A DNA stretch of 50,413 bases from Lachnospiraceae bacterium (GTDB lineage: Bacteria; Bacillota; Clostridia; Lachnospirales; Lachnospiraceae), in assembly GCA_024399135.1 (NCBI GenBank), contig JAKSHY010000019.1:1-50413 (forward strand). The letters run 5' to 3'. The notes beneath the pieces were generated by a model. That model saw only the letters and a list, made by a program, of their open reading frames with translations. It was not told the DNA's origin and did not search any database. Positions 27,118 through 35,153 of the stretch are shown piece by piece. The first letter of the stretch is position 1; every line of letters starts with the position of its first letter. The position numbers and the translations under genes are program-made.

Positions 27118-28755
27118 CTATTTAGAGTGAGTGCTCTTGATAAAAGCAAGCATGAAAATTACTGGTGAATTCCAATAAATAGTAATTTCGTTAGTTGAAT
27201 AGCTTCCAACATCGTCAACATAGCATTTCATAGGTGCTGTACCCTTTGGAATAGCAGCCTCGGCAGCAGGATCACATGGTGTTTTAAAAGGACCGCCTGA
27301 AACCCAGCCTGGCATTGGAGCATCTATTCCATCCATTTCAGTTACTCTGTTATGAGGATGTCTGAATGCGTTTTCACCAAATCCGGTAATATAGCTGATG
27401 TCAAGAGGATTACGTCCAAGAAGATAATGAAGGTGATCTTCTACAGCCTGTTCATATTTTGGCTTAACAGTATCATCTGCAATGATTGAAGCAAGAGCAA
27501 ATAAAATGGCTCTGTTGGCAACAACCATATTGGAACCCCATACGAAATCATCTGGAAGCATGCCGAGCTGATATCCGGAATTCTTTAATTCGTTATATAA
27601 TCTTGAACTTTCAAGAAGCACAGTATGCTTAACATTGGCTTCGAATATTCCAGAGGTATGCTTAGGATCAGTCAGGATAGATAAAGCTGCCATGCCGGAT
27701 ACATCTGTCCAACCAAAATCAGTCATTGAAATGTTTTCAAGAAGCAGTTCTTTAATAGTAACTAAATATTTATCTTTGTTATCAGGATCAACTCTAAGCA
27801 TTTCAGAAGCAGCCCAGATACGTTCGTCAAGATCGTCATCATCATCATATTCGCCGGTGTTACATCCATCTGGATTTTTAAATGCAATATATGAGTTATT
27901 AGAAAGCCATTCAGCGCCTCTTTTAGCGGCATTCAGACAATCAATCGAAAATTCTGGCATGAATTCTTTGTAAATTCTAGAAGCAAGCGCCATTACTGCA
28001 ACAAAATCAGCTGTAGTAAATGAAGCAACAGGGAAGATGATGAACTGATCCAAATCCTGTTCAGGCATAATGAAATCAGCATGGTTGAAAGCAGTAAGCT
28101 TATGGTAGACACCACCATCAGGAGCCTGCATTTTAAGCATCCACTTAAGCTCGTATGCACATTCGTTTAAAATATCAGGTATTCCATTTCCAGATTCGGG
28201 AATGTTCATTCCGTAACCCAGTGTTTCAGGAAATAAATCGTATGCATAAAGAATATGAGCAACGGCAACAGCACCAGCAGAAACATAACGTCCGAAATCA
28301 CCTGCGTCATGCCAGCCACCAGTCATATCATATTTTTTTGCGTCAGCTTTTTTAGAAAGATAATCTGAAAGCATAATTGAAGGCTCGGTGTGACATACAG
28401 GTCTTTTATATATTCCGGCGTGTTCTTCGTCTAAACCACAACCGCATCTTTGATAGTATAAACAGCGTGATATATCAGTGATGAGTTTATCGTAAATGTC
28501 ATCTCTAATAGAAAAAACATGAGATTTTCCGCCATTTCCCGCGAGAATATAGTAATCGCCAGGAGTGGTAAGATTGCTAAAATCTATATGATAAACATTT
28601 TCTCCAGCGCTTTTGTCTTCAATGGCAGTGCCGACGCTTCCGTCTAATACGGATTTTTGTGTAGTTGCATCAATGACCTGATAATTACATGGAACTGTTG
28701 AAACGGCTATCTTGTTAGAAGAAGGAAGATAACCTAGCTGATTTGTATAGATCAT
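27118..28755 (-). CDS. glycoside hydrolase family 9, cytoplasmic cellodextrinase-like
   Basis: 545 aa. An N-terminal Ig-like (CelD_N) domain covers about residues 1-85, then the (alpha/alpha)6 GH9 catalytic domain. Catalytic residues are present: WHDAGDFGRYV with Asp150/Asp153, the RHPHNR block, and the acid Glu523 in STNEITIYWNSP. There is no signal peptide, so it should act in the cytoplasm on imported cello-oligosaccharides. Size and layout match the Butyrivibrio fibrisolvens cellodextrinase Ced1, a GH9 enzyme also made without a signal peptide. Because the frame extends upstream to 28878, the start was set by GGAGG five bases before ATG 28755. GH9 exo-glucosaminidase is an alternative activity. 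Confidence 0.88.
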   Translation of the reverse strand: MIYTNQLGYLPSSNKIAVSTVPCNYQVIDATTQKSVLDGSVGTAIEDKSAGENVYHIDFSNLTTPGDYYILAGNGGKSHVFSIRDDIYDKLITDISRCLYYQRCGCGLDEEHAGIYKRPVCHTEPSIMLSDYLSKKADAKKYDMTGGWHDAGDFGRYVSAGAVAVAHILYAYDLFPETLGYGMNIPESGNGIPDILNECAYELKWMLKMQAPDGGVYHKLTAFNHADFIMPEQDLDQFIIFPVASFTTADFVAVMALASRIYKEFMPEFSIDCLNAAKRGAEWLSNNSYIAFKNPDGCNTGEYDDDDDLDERIWAASEMLRVDPDNKDKYLVTIKELLLENISMTDFGWTDVSGMAALSILTDPKHTSGIFEANVKHTVLLESSRLYNELKNSGYQLGMLPDDFVWGSNMVVANRAILFALASIIADDTVKPKYEQAVEDHLHYLLGRNPLDISYITGFGENAFRHPHNRVTEMDGIDAPMPGWVSGGPFKTPCDPAAEAAIPKGTAPMKCYVDDVGSYSTNEITIYWNSPVIFMLAFIKSTHSK

Positions 28756-28791
28756 AATAACCTCCATAAAAATATATTTTTGCAATAAAAT

Positions 28792-28821
28792 ACCCCTACT
28801 CATAATAGCATTTTTAGGGGT
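28792..28821. promoter_or_regulatory. inverted repeat upstream of the GH9 gene (possible operator)
   Basis: ACCCCTA (28792-28798) and TAGGGGT (28815-28821), perfect seven-base arms 16 bp apart. A TATTAT on the minus strand, a possible -10 of the GH9 gene, lies between the arms. No T run follows, so it is not a terminator. It also lies just upstream of the SPFH promoter on the other strand. Confidence 0.4.
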
Positions 28822-28828
28822 GATGTGA

Positions 28829-28857
28829 TAGACACAAAAATATAATTTTGTTATAAT
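28829..28857 (+). promoter_or_regulatory. promoter of the SPFH module
   Basis: TAGACA (28829-28834), 17-bp spacer, TATAAT (28852-28857), 51 bp before the start codon. Confidence 0.65.
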
Positions 28858-28907
28858 GTTTTCTGGGTGTTTAGTCACCGTAGTAAATATTTTAGGAGGA
28901 AATCGTT

Positions 28908-30245
28908 ATGGGATTAATTAAAGCTTTAACAAGCTCAGTTGGTACTGTATTTTCCGATCAGTGGAAAGAGTACTTTTACTGCGACTCAATAGACAATGAT
29001 ACATTGGTTGTTAAAGGTCAGAAGAGAACCAATGGAAACAACAAGGGTCAGGACAACATTATTACTAATGGTTCTGCAATTGCTGTTAACGAGGGTCAGT
29101 GTATGATCATCGTTGATGACGGTAAGGTAGTTGAATTATGTGCTGAAACAGGTGTATTCACATATGATACATCATCAGAGCCTTCTATCTTCGCTGGAAG
29201 CTTAGGTCAGAGCATTTTAAACTCATTCAAGACAATGGGTAAGCGTATTACATTTGGTGGTGATGTTGCTCACGATCAGAGAGTATATTACTTCAATACT
29301 AAGGAAATTTTAGGAAATAAGTATGGTACAGCTAATCCTGTTCCTTTCCGTGTAGTTGATAAGAATATCGGTCTTGATATTGATATTGCTATCAGATGTA
29401 ACGGTGAATATTCATATAAGATTGTTGACCCTATTATTTTCTATACTAATGTATGTGGTAATGTTACAGAGTCATATGACAAGGGTCAGCTCGAAGGTCA
29501 GTTAAAGAGTGAATTACTTACATCTTTACAGCCTGCATTCGCTAAAATTAGTGAAATGGGAGTTAGATACTCTGCAATTACAGCTCATACAGAAGACTTG
29601 GCTAACGCTTTGAATGAAGTCCTTTCTGAAAAGTGGGGAGCAAAGCGTGGTATCAACATCGTAGAAGTCGGTGTTAATACTCTTAAGGCATCTGAAGAAG
29701 ATGAAAAGATGATTAAGGAGCTTCAGTCTCGTGCAGTATTACGTGATCCTGGTATGGCAGCAGCTACACTTACAGGAGCACAGGCAGAAGCTATGGTTTC
29801 AGCAGCTAAGAATGAATCTACAGGTCCTATGATGGCATTCGCAGGAATGAATATGGCATCTATGGCAGGTGGAATGAATGCTAATAATTTATATGCTATG
29901 AGTGCAGCACAGCAGCAGGCTCAACAGCAGGCGGCACCACAGGCAGCTCCTCAGGCTGCGCCACAGGCAGCAGGCTGGACATGCTCATGCGGAAAGACAG
30001 GAAACACAGGAAAGTTCTGTGAGGAGTGTGGTAAGCCACAGCCAGCACCACAGGCAGCAGGCTGGACATGCTCATGCGGAGCAGTAAACCAGGGTAAGTT
30101 CTGTGCAGAGTGTGGAGCTAAGAAGCCAGCAGGCGCACCATTATATAAGTGCGATAAGTGTGGTTGGACTCCAGAAGATCCTATGAATCCACCTAAGTTC
30201 TGTCCAGAATGTGGTGATCCATTTGATGACGCAGATATTCAGTAA
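28908..30245 (+). CDS. SPFH-domain protein with three C-terminal zinc ribbons (YdjI-like)
   Basis: 445 aa. The N-terminal two thirds is an SPFH/virion-core-like domain (about residues 20-260, with QWKEYFYCDSIDNDTLVVKGQ and NEGQCMIIVDDGKV). A linker of Ala-Gln-Pro repeats (about 335-357) leads to three zinc ribbons: CSCG...FCEECG, CSCG...FCAECG and CDKCG...FCPECG. The nearest characterised relative is B. subtilis YdjI, a membrane-associated SPFH protein working with PspA, YdjG and YdjH in envelope stress. Strong codon bias suggests high expression. GGAGG precedes the start. The genes at 30370 and 31555 probably complete the module. Confidence 0.85.
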   Translation: MGLIKALTSSVGTVFSDQWKEYFYCDSIDNDTLVVKGQKRTNGNNKGQDNIITNGSAIAVNEGQCMIIVDDGKVVELCAETGVFTYDTSSEPSIFAGSLGQSILNSFKTMGKRITFGGDVAHDQRVYYFNTKEILGNKYGTANPVPFRVVDKNIGLDIDIAIRCNGEYSYKIVDPIIFYTNVCGNVTESYDKGQLEGQLKSELLTSLQPAFAKISEMGVRYSAITAHTEDLANALNEVLSEKWGAKRGINIVEVGVNTLKASEEDEKMIKELQSRAVLRDPGMAAATLTGAQAEAMVSAAKNESTGPMMAFAGMNMASMAGGMNANNLYAMSAAQQQAQQQAAPQAAPQAAPQAAGWTCSCGKTGNTGKFCEECGKPQPAPQAAGWTCSCGAVNQGKFCAECGAKKPAGAPLYKCDKCGWTPEDPMNPPKFCPECGDPFDDADIQ

Positions 30246-30314
30246 TTTGCGGAATATAGATGTTGAATGCATTCAGTAATAAGTTGATTTTGGATGCGAA
30301 AGTTTAGAAATCAG

Positions 30315-30348
30315 GACGAGAGGATGGCAAATGCCTCCTCTCGTCTTT
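30315..30348 (+). terminator. strong hairpin with weak U-tract (partial terminator or attenuator)
   Basis: GACGAGAGGA and TCCTCTCGTC pair perfectly over ten bases, with GGC/GCC inside, followed only by TTTAAT. It lies between the SPFH gene and the next zinc-ribbon gene, and could reduce expression of the downstream genes relative to the SPFH gene. Confidence 0.55.
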
Positions 30349-30369
30349 AATACTTATAAGGAGATAATC

Positions 30370-31479
30370 ATGGCAGACGAGTTTAATGCTTTCGAAGAAC
30401 CTAATATGACCCAGACAATGGAAGAAACAGATAAAAAATGTCCGGCTTGTGGCGGAACAATGGATTTCGACCCTGCAACAGGTGGCTTGCATTGTCCATA
30501 CTGTGATCATTATGAGGAAATTAAAAGAAAAGATGAAGAAGAACCTGTAACAGCAGCAGAGCTAAAGCTTGAGGAAGCAGAACATACAGCTAACTGTGAT
30601 TGGGGAATTGCAACCAAGACGGTTATTTGTAAGTCATGTGGAGCAGAATCAGTATACGACGTAAATGATCTGTCAGCAGTATGTCCGTACTGTGGTTCTA
30701 ATCAGGTTATGGAAGCATCAGATTCTAATACAATGGCACCTGGCGGTGTTGTACCTTTTAAAATTGATGAAAAAGAAGCGGCTAATCGATTTACATCATG
30801 GATTAAGGGAAAATTCTTCGCACCAAAGCTTGCAAAGGAGTCAGCTAAGGCTAAGAATTTTAAAGGTATATATTTGCCATACTGGACCTTCGATGCTGAC
30901 ACTTCTTCAACATATACTGGAGAATACGGAAAGGATCGTAAGGTAAAGGATAAAGAAGGTAATGTTAAGACAGTAACAGACTGGTATAATACGTCTGGTC
31001 AGTATGATCATTTCTATGATGATGAGCTTGTATGTGGAACAACTCAGCATGATACAGGAATGCTAAGAGGAATTGAGCCTTATAATACGGCTGATAATAA
31101 AGCTTACAAGCCAGAGTATGTGGCAGGCTTTGGAGCTGAAAAATATTCTGTAGGAGTAAAGGCCGCCTGGGAGAAAGCTAAGGCTGCAATTAAGCTAAAA
31201 ATCAGAAGCTCAGTTGATCACAAAATCCTTTCTGACAATAATGCTGATCATGTTAGAAATGTTCGTATTACTTCAGAATTTAGTAATTTGACATATAAAT
31301 ATCTTTTACTTCCTGTTTGGTTATCAAGCTATAAGTACAAAGATAAAGTTTATCAGTTCATGGTTAATGGTCAGACAGGAAAGGTTTCGGGAAGAGCTCC
31401 TGTTTCTGTTATTAAGGTTATTTTAACTATTTTGGTAATAATCGGTGTAATTGTACTTATCAGTTCGCTTAATAATTAA
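30370..31479 (+). CDS. TFIIB-type zinc-ribbon membrane protein (YdjG-like)
   Basis: 369 aa. Two zinc ribbons lie near the N-terminus (KCPACGG...CPYCD at about 23-46 and CKSCGA...CPYCGS at about 80-103), followed by a soluble domain with IYLPYWTFDADTSSTYTGEYG, and a membrane segment at about 345-366 near the C-terminus. This is the layout of B. subtilis YdjG. AAGGAG precedes ATG 30370; the frame is open from 30331 but that start lies inside the hairpin. Its place right after the SPFH gene supports a shared membrane complex. Confidence 0.82.
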   Translation: MADEFNAFEEPNMTQTMEETDKKCPACGGTMDFDPATGGLHCPYCDHYEEIKRKDEEEPVTAAELKLEEAEHTANCDWGIATKTVICKSCGAESVYDVNDLSAVCPYCGSNQVMEASDSNTMAPGGVVPFKIDEKEAANRFTSWIKGKFFAPKLAKESAKAKNFKGIYLPYWTFDADTSSTYTGEYGKDRKVKDKEGNVKTVTDWYNTSGQYDHFYDDELVCGTTQHDTGMLRGIEPYNTADNKAYKPEYVAGFGAEKYSVGVKAAWEKAKAAIKLKIRSSVDHKILSDNNADHVRNVRITSEFSNLTYKYLLLPVWLSSYKYKDKVYQFMVNGQTGKVSGRAPVSVIKVILTILVIIGVIVLISSLNN

Positions 31480-31554
31480 TGAAAGATTTGATTTGTTGAA
31501 TCGGGTTGATTATGAACAATTGTTTAGTAAGTATATTTATCTAAGGGGTACGGA

Positions 31555-32307
31555 ATGTTAAGTTTTGGATTTTGGGTGTTTTTAGGAATAATTGTTGTGG
31601 CGTTGGGTGGATTCTTCTATGCAAGAGCCAGAATAAGAGAGTTTTCAAAAAAGTTTCTTGGAACAGAAGACATTATTGAGGGGTTCAAAAAAATAGAAGA
31701 AGATGAAGCGAAAACTCCTAAGTCAGTTAATGCTATGACTAGTCTTTATCTTCCTAAAATCAAAAAGGATTTTCCAGAATTTCAGTATGATGAAATGAAG
31801 GTAAGGGCCCAGAATGTCTTGACATCATACCTTTTGGCTATAGATACTTTGCAGGTATCCAAACTTTCTGAAGGCACACCTGAACTAAAGGAGAAGCTCG
31901 AAAATATAATTACAATGCATCAGGGTGAAGGAACAAGGACGAATTATAAGTCAGTTAAGCTTCATAGAACAGAGATTGCTAATTACAGGAAAGAAGCTGC
32001 AAGATGCATTATATCTTTCCAGATTTCATGTCAGTATTATGTCTATAAAACTGATGAAGAGGGAAAAATTCTATCAGGAAATAAGGACGTACTTAAGCAG
32101 GCAAGATATAATGTTGATGTGATTTATATTCAAAATCGAGATATGATCCAAAACGAGCACGATTTCGCGATAGGAACGAACTGTCCAAACTGTGGTGCTC
32201 CACTCAAGGGACTTGGAGCGAAAATATGTGAATACTGTGGAACTCCACTTAGAGAGATTAACATTTATGCCTGGAATTTTTCAGATGTAAATGAAATTAG
32301 AAAATAG
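31555..32307 (+). CDS. Tim44-like domain protein with zinc ribbon
   Basis: 250 aa. A membrane segment at residues 4-22, a helical linker, a domain with DFPEFQYDEMKVRAQNVLTSYLLAID and a beta-rich part ending in YNVDVIYIQNRDM that resembles bacterial Tim44-like domains, then a zinc ribbon CPNCGAPL...CEYCGTPL (about 214-236). The membrane anchor and zinc ribbon fit the preceding two genes. The Tim44 assignment comes from pattern only and is less certain than the zinc ribbon and anchor. Confidence 0.65.
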   Translation: MLSFGFWVFLGIIVVALGGFFYARARIREFSKKFLGTEDIIEGFKKIEEDEAKTPKSVNAMTSLYLPKIKKDFPEFQYDEMKVRAQNVLTSYLLAIDTLQVSKLSEGTPELKEKLENIITMHQGEGTRTNYKSVKLHRTEIANYRKEAARCIISFQISCQYYVYKTDEEGKILSGNKDVLKQARYNVDVIYIQNRDMIQNEHDFAIGTNCPNCGAPLKGLGAKICEYCGTPLREINIYAWNFSDVNEIRK

Positions 32308-32356
32308 TAAAGACTGGAAAGCGGTTATAATCAGAAAGTAGTTTAGAGGATAAAAG

Positions 32357-34639
32357 ATGTCAGCGTATGACACACTAAATGAGCCTCAGAAGGAGGCTGT
32401 GTTCACAACTGAAGGACCTGTATTAATTCTTGCTGGTGCCGGTTCTGGAAAGACCAGGGCACTAACGCACAGAATTGCTTATCTAGTAGATGAGTTAGGC
32501 GTAAGTCCATTTAATATTATGGCTATCACGTTCACTAACAAGGCTGCAGGTGAGATGAAGGAAAGGGTTGAGAAGCTTGTAGGTATCGGTTCTGATGCCA
32601 TATGGGTTACAACCTTTCATTCAAGCTGCGTAAGAATACTTAGACGATTTGCCGACAAAATAGGTTATGATAATAATTTTTCAATCTATGATTCCGATGA
32701 CTCGAAGAGTCTTATGAAGGATGTATGTAAGAGGCTTAATATTGATACTAAGCAGCTTAAGGAACGTACAATTCTTGCCGAGATTTCATCAGCCAAGAAT
32801 GAGCTTATTACATATGGAAAATACAAGGTAAGAGTTGATGGTGATTTTAGAAAATCTAAAATAGCTGATGCATATACAATGTATCAGGAAGCTCTTATTA
32901 AAAATAACGCCATGGATTTTGATGATTTAATCATGAATACAGTTGAACTTCTAAGAAATAATGAGGACGTATTAAATGATTACCAAAAACGATTCAAATA
33001 TATTATGGTTGATGAGTATCAGGATACTAATACGGCTCAGTTTCAGCTAATAAGGTTGCTTGCAGGTGGATATAATAATCTGTGCGTTGTTGGTGATGAT
33101 GATCAGTCAATATATAAATTCAGAGGCGCCAATATTCGTAATATTTTAGATTTTGAAAAATATTATCTAGAAGCAAAGGTTATAAGACTTGAGCAAAATT
33201 ACAGATCTTCCCAAAATATTCTCGATGCGGCGAATGCGGTTATTGCTAATAATGAAGGTCGAAAGGAAAAGAAGCTTTGGACGGACAAGGGTGCAGGAGA
33301 GTTAATTCACCTTCGCATGTTCGACACTGCTTATGAGGAGGCTGAATACATAGCAACTGATGTTGCCAGAAAAACAAGAAAAGGAATTATCAATTATGGT
33401 GATTGTGCTGTTCTTTACAGGACTAACGCACAGTCGAGACTTCTTGAAGAAAAATTCGTATATGAAGGTATTCCATATAATGTCGTAGGTGGAGTGAATT
33501 TCTATTCACGAAGAGAAATAAAGGATGTTCTTGCTTATCTAAAAACAATAGATAATGCCAAAGATGATTTGACAGTTAAAAGAATTATTAATGTTCCAAA
33601 ACGTGGTATAGGTAATACTTCAATTTCGAAGATTCAGACCTATGCAGATGAAAATGGTATTAGTTTTTTTGATGCCTGCAGTGTTTCATCTGATATTCAG
33701 GGAATGGGAAAGACCGCGCTTAAAATAGAAGGATTCGTGAATCTCATTTCAAGACTTAGGGCGAAGATGGAGATTATATCTTTGTCCCAGTTGGTAAGAG
33801 AAGTGTTGGAGGAAACTTCATATATTCAGGAGTTTGATGCTGAATCTGAAGAAGATGCCCAGAACAGAATAGAAAATATAGAGGAACTGATTAATAAGGT
33901 TATTGCATTCGAAGAAGAACATGAGAGTGCTACGTTAAGTAGCTTCTTAGAGGAAGTTTCATTGGTAGCAGATATCGACAATATAGATGAGAGTATTCCA
34001 AGAGCCTTGCTTATGACTCTTCATTCAGCTAAAGGTCTTGAGTTCAGCCATGTGTATCTGGCAGGAATGGAAGATGGATTATTTCCAAGCTATATGACAA
34101 TTATGTCAGATGACAGTACCGAAGTCGAGGAAGAAAGACGTCTTGCTTATGTAGGAATAACAAGGGCTAAGGATGATTTGACATTGTGCTATTCAAGGTC
34201 ACGTATGATGCGTGGTGAAATGCAGTATAATGCCATAAGCCGTTTCGTTAAGGAGATACCTAAGAGTCTTATGGATAACAGACCTCCTAAACCAAGAGTT
34301 GATGAGTTCTCTGAGCCACCGGCTGTATCTTTTTCACCACTTGGAAAACCAAAGGCAGTGGCAACTAAAAGGGTTGGGACTAAAACATGCAATGTTGGAG
34401 GATTATCGTCTCTTGATATAGTAGGAATATCAAAAGGGGTAGCGTCAGTCGAAAATAAGTCTGTAGGCACTAAGCCTGATTATGATATAGGCTCCAGAGT
34501 AAATCATGTTAAGTTTGGTGATGGAACAGTTACAGACCTAGAACCTGGCCCAAGAGATTTTAAGGTGACAGTGGATTTCGATGATGTAGGAACGAAGGTT
34601 ATGTACGCTGCGTTCGCAAGACTTAAGACGATTGATTAG
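32357..34639 (+). CDS. pcrA: ATP-dependent DNA helicase PcrA/UvrD
   Basis: Superfamily 1A 3'-5' helicase for repair and removal of recombination intermediates. All motifs are visible: GAGSGKT (residues 27-33), TFTNKAAGEM, TTFHSSC, VDEYQDTN, VGDDDQSIYKFRGA, LEQNYRSS, TLHSAKGLEF and YVGITRAKDDL. The C-terminal tail (about 700-760) holds the PcrA-type RNA polymerase-interacting Tudor-like module, with GSRVNHVKFGDGTV. 760 aa is standard. A lone TATAAT about 30 bp before the start may be its -10. Confidence 0.97.
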   Translation: MSAYDTLNEPQKEAVFTTEGPVLILAGAGSGKTRALTHRIAYLVDELGVSPFNIMAITFTNKAAGEMKERVEKLVGIGSDAIWVTTFHSSCVRILRRFADKIGYDNNFSIYDSDDSKSLMKDVCKRLNIDTKQLKERTILAEISSAKNELITYGKYKVRVDGDFRKSKIADAYTMYQEALIKNNAMDFDDLIMNTVELLRNNEDVLNDYQKRFKYIMVDEYQDTNTAQFQLIRLLAGGYNNLCVVGDDDQSIYKFRGANIRNILDFEKYYLEAKVIRLEQNYRSSQNILDAANAVIANNEGRKEKKLWTDKGAGELIHLRMFDTAYEEAEYIATDVARKTRKGIINYGDCAVLYRTNAQSRLLEEKFVYEGIPYNVVGGVNFYSRREIKDVLAYLKTIDNAKDDLTVKRIINVPKRGIGNTSISKIQTYADENGISFFDACSVSSDIQGMGKTALKIEGFVNLISRLRAKMEIISLSQLVREVLEETSYIQEFDAESEEDAQNRIENIEELINKVIAFEEEHESATLSSFLEEVSLVADIDNIDESIPRALLMTLHSAKGLEFSHVYLAGMEDGLFPSYMTIMSDDSTEVEEERRLAYVGITRAKDDLTLCYSRSRMMRGEMQYNAISRFVKEIPKSLMDNRPPKPRVDEFSEPPAVSFSPLGKPKAVATKRVGTKTCNVGGLSSLDIVGISKGVASVENKSVGTKPDYDIGSRVNHVKFGDGTVTDLEPGPRDFKVTVDFDDVGTKVMYAAFARLKTID

Positions 34640-34660
34640 TTAATGAGTTGGTGCTATAAT
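34632..34660 (+). promoter_or_regulatory. promoter with extended -10
   Basis: TTGATT (34632-34637, inside the last codons of pcrA), 17-bp spacer, TGC-TATAAT (hexamer 34655-34660). It drives the gene at 34723. Confidence 0.7.
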
Positions 34661-34722
34661 TAATCTAGTGGTTTAAAAAACTATAAGTTGTGGTTTTAGC
34701 ATATATTTTTAGGAGGCTTAAA

Positions 34723-35103
34723 ATGAAGTTTTCAGGTGCATTTAATAAAGTTGAGGATTTAGTTGATACAATAAGAGAATATGATATTAAGGATTTAAAG
34801 GAACTTAAGAACCTTAGTGCTATCCTTAAGAAGAATAAGGAAATCGAAGAAAAGAAGAAGAACAATACATGGGTTTGGATTCTTGCAATTATTGGAGCTA
34901 TTGTTGTGTGTGCAGGTATTGGATATGCAATTTACAGATTCCTGGTTCCAGATTATCTTGAAGATTTCGATGATGATTTTGAGGATTTTGATGATGATTT
35001 CTTCGAGGATGAGGATGATGACGACTTAACAGACTGGGATAAGGTTGAAGAGGTTGAAGTTAACGCTAAGGAAGATGTTAAGGAAGAGGCTAAAGAGGAT
35101 TAG
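34723..35103 (+). CDS. small single-span membrane protein with very acidic tail
   Basis: 126 aa. An N-terminal helical basic region (about 1-48, KKNKEIEEKKK), one membrane segment at about 50-72, then a tail of almost only Asp and Glu with Phe (about 77-105), ending in a Glu/Lys/Val-rich stretch. The family is not recognised by name; it looks like a Lachnospiraceae conserved hypothetical. The Asp run could bind cations or mimic nucleic acid. TAGGAGG precedes ATG 34723, and own promoter and terminator make it a monocistronic unit. Confidence 0.75.
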   Translation: MKFSGAFNKVEDLVDTIREYDIKDLKELKNLSAILKKNKEIEEKKKNNTWVWILAIIGAIVVCAGIGYAIYRFLVPDYLEDFDDDFEDFDDDFFEDEDDDDLTDWDKVEEVEVNAKEDVKEEAKED

Positions 35104-35118
35104 TTTAGAAAAGGAGCA

Positions 35119-35146
35119 GGGCGCGCCTATGGGCACGCCCTTTTTT
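35119..35146 (+). terminator. Rho-independent terminator
   Basis: GGGCG-GCC and GGGC-CGCCC arms with one internal mismatch, followed by TTTTTT. It ends seven bases before the rlmD start codon. Confidence 0.85.
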
Positions 35147-35153
35147 ATTAAGT

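Noticed and set aside
27635-27973. 112-codon plus-strand frame inside the GH9 gene
   Set aside because: Opposite a certain enzyme gene with intact catalytic motifs; Ser-rich shadow.
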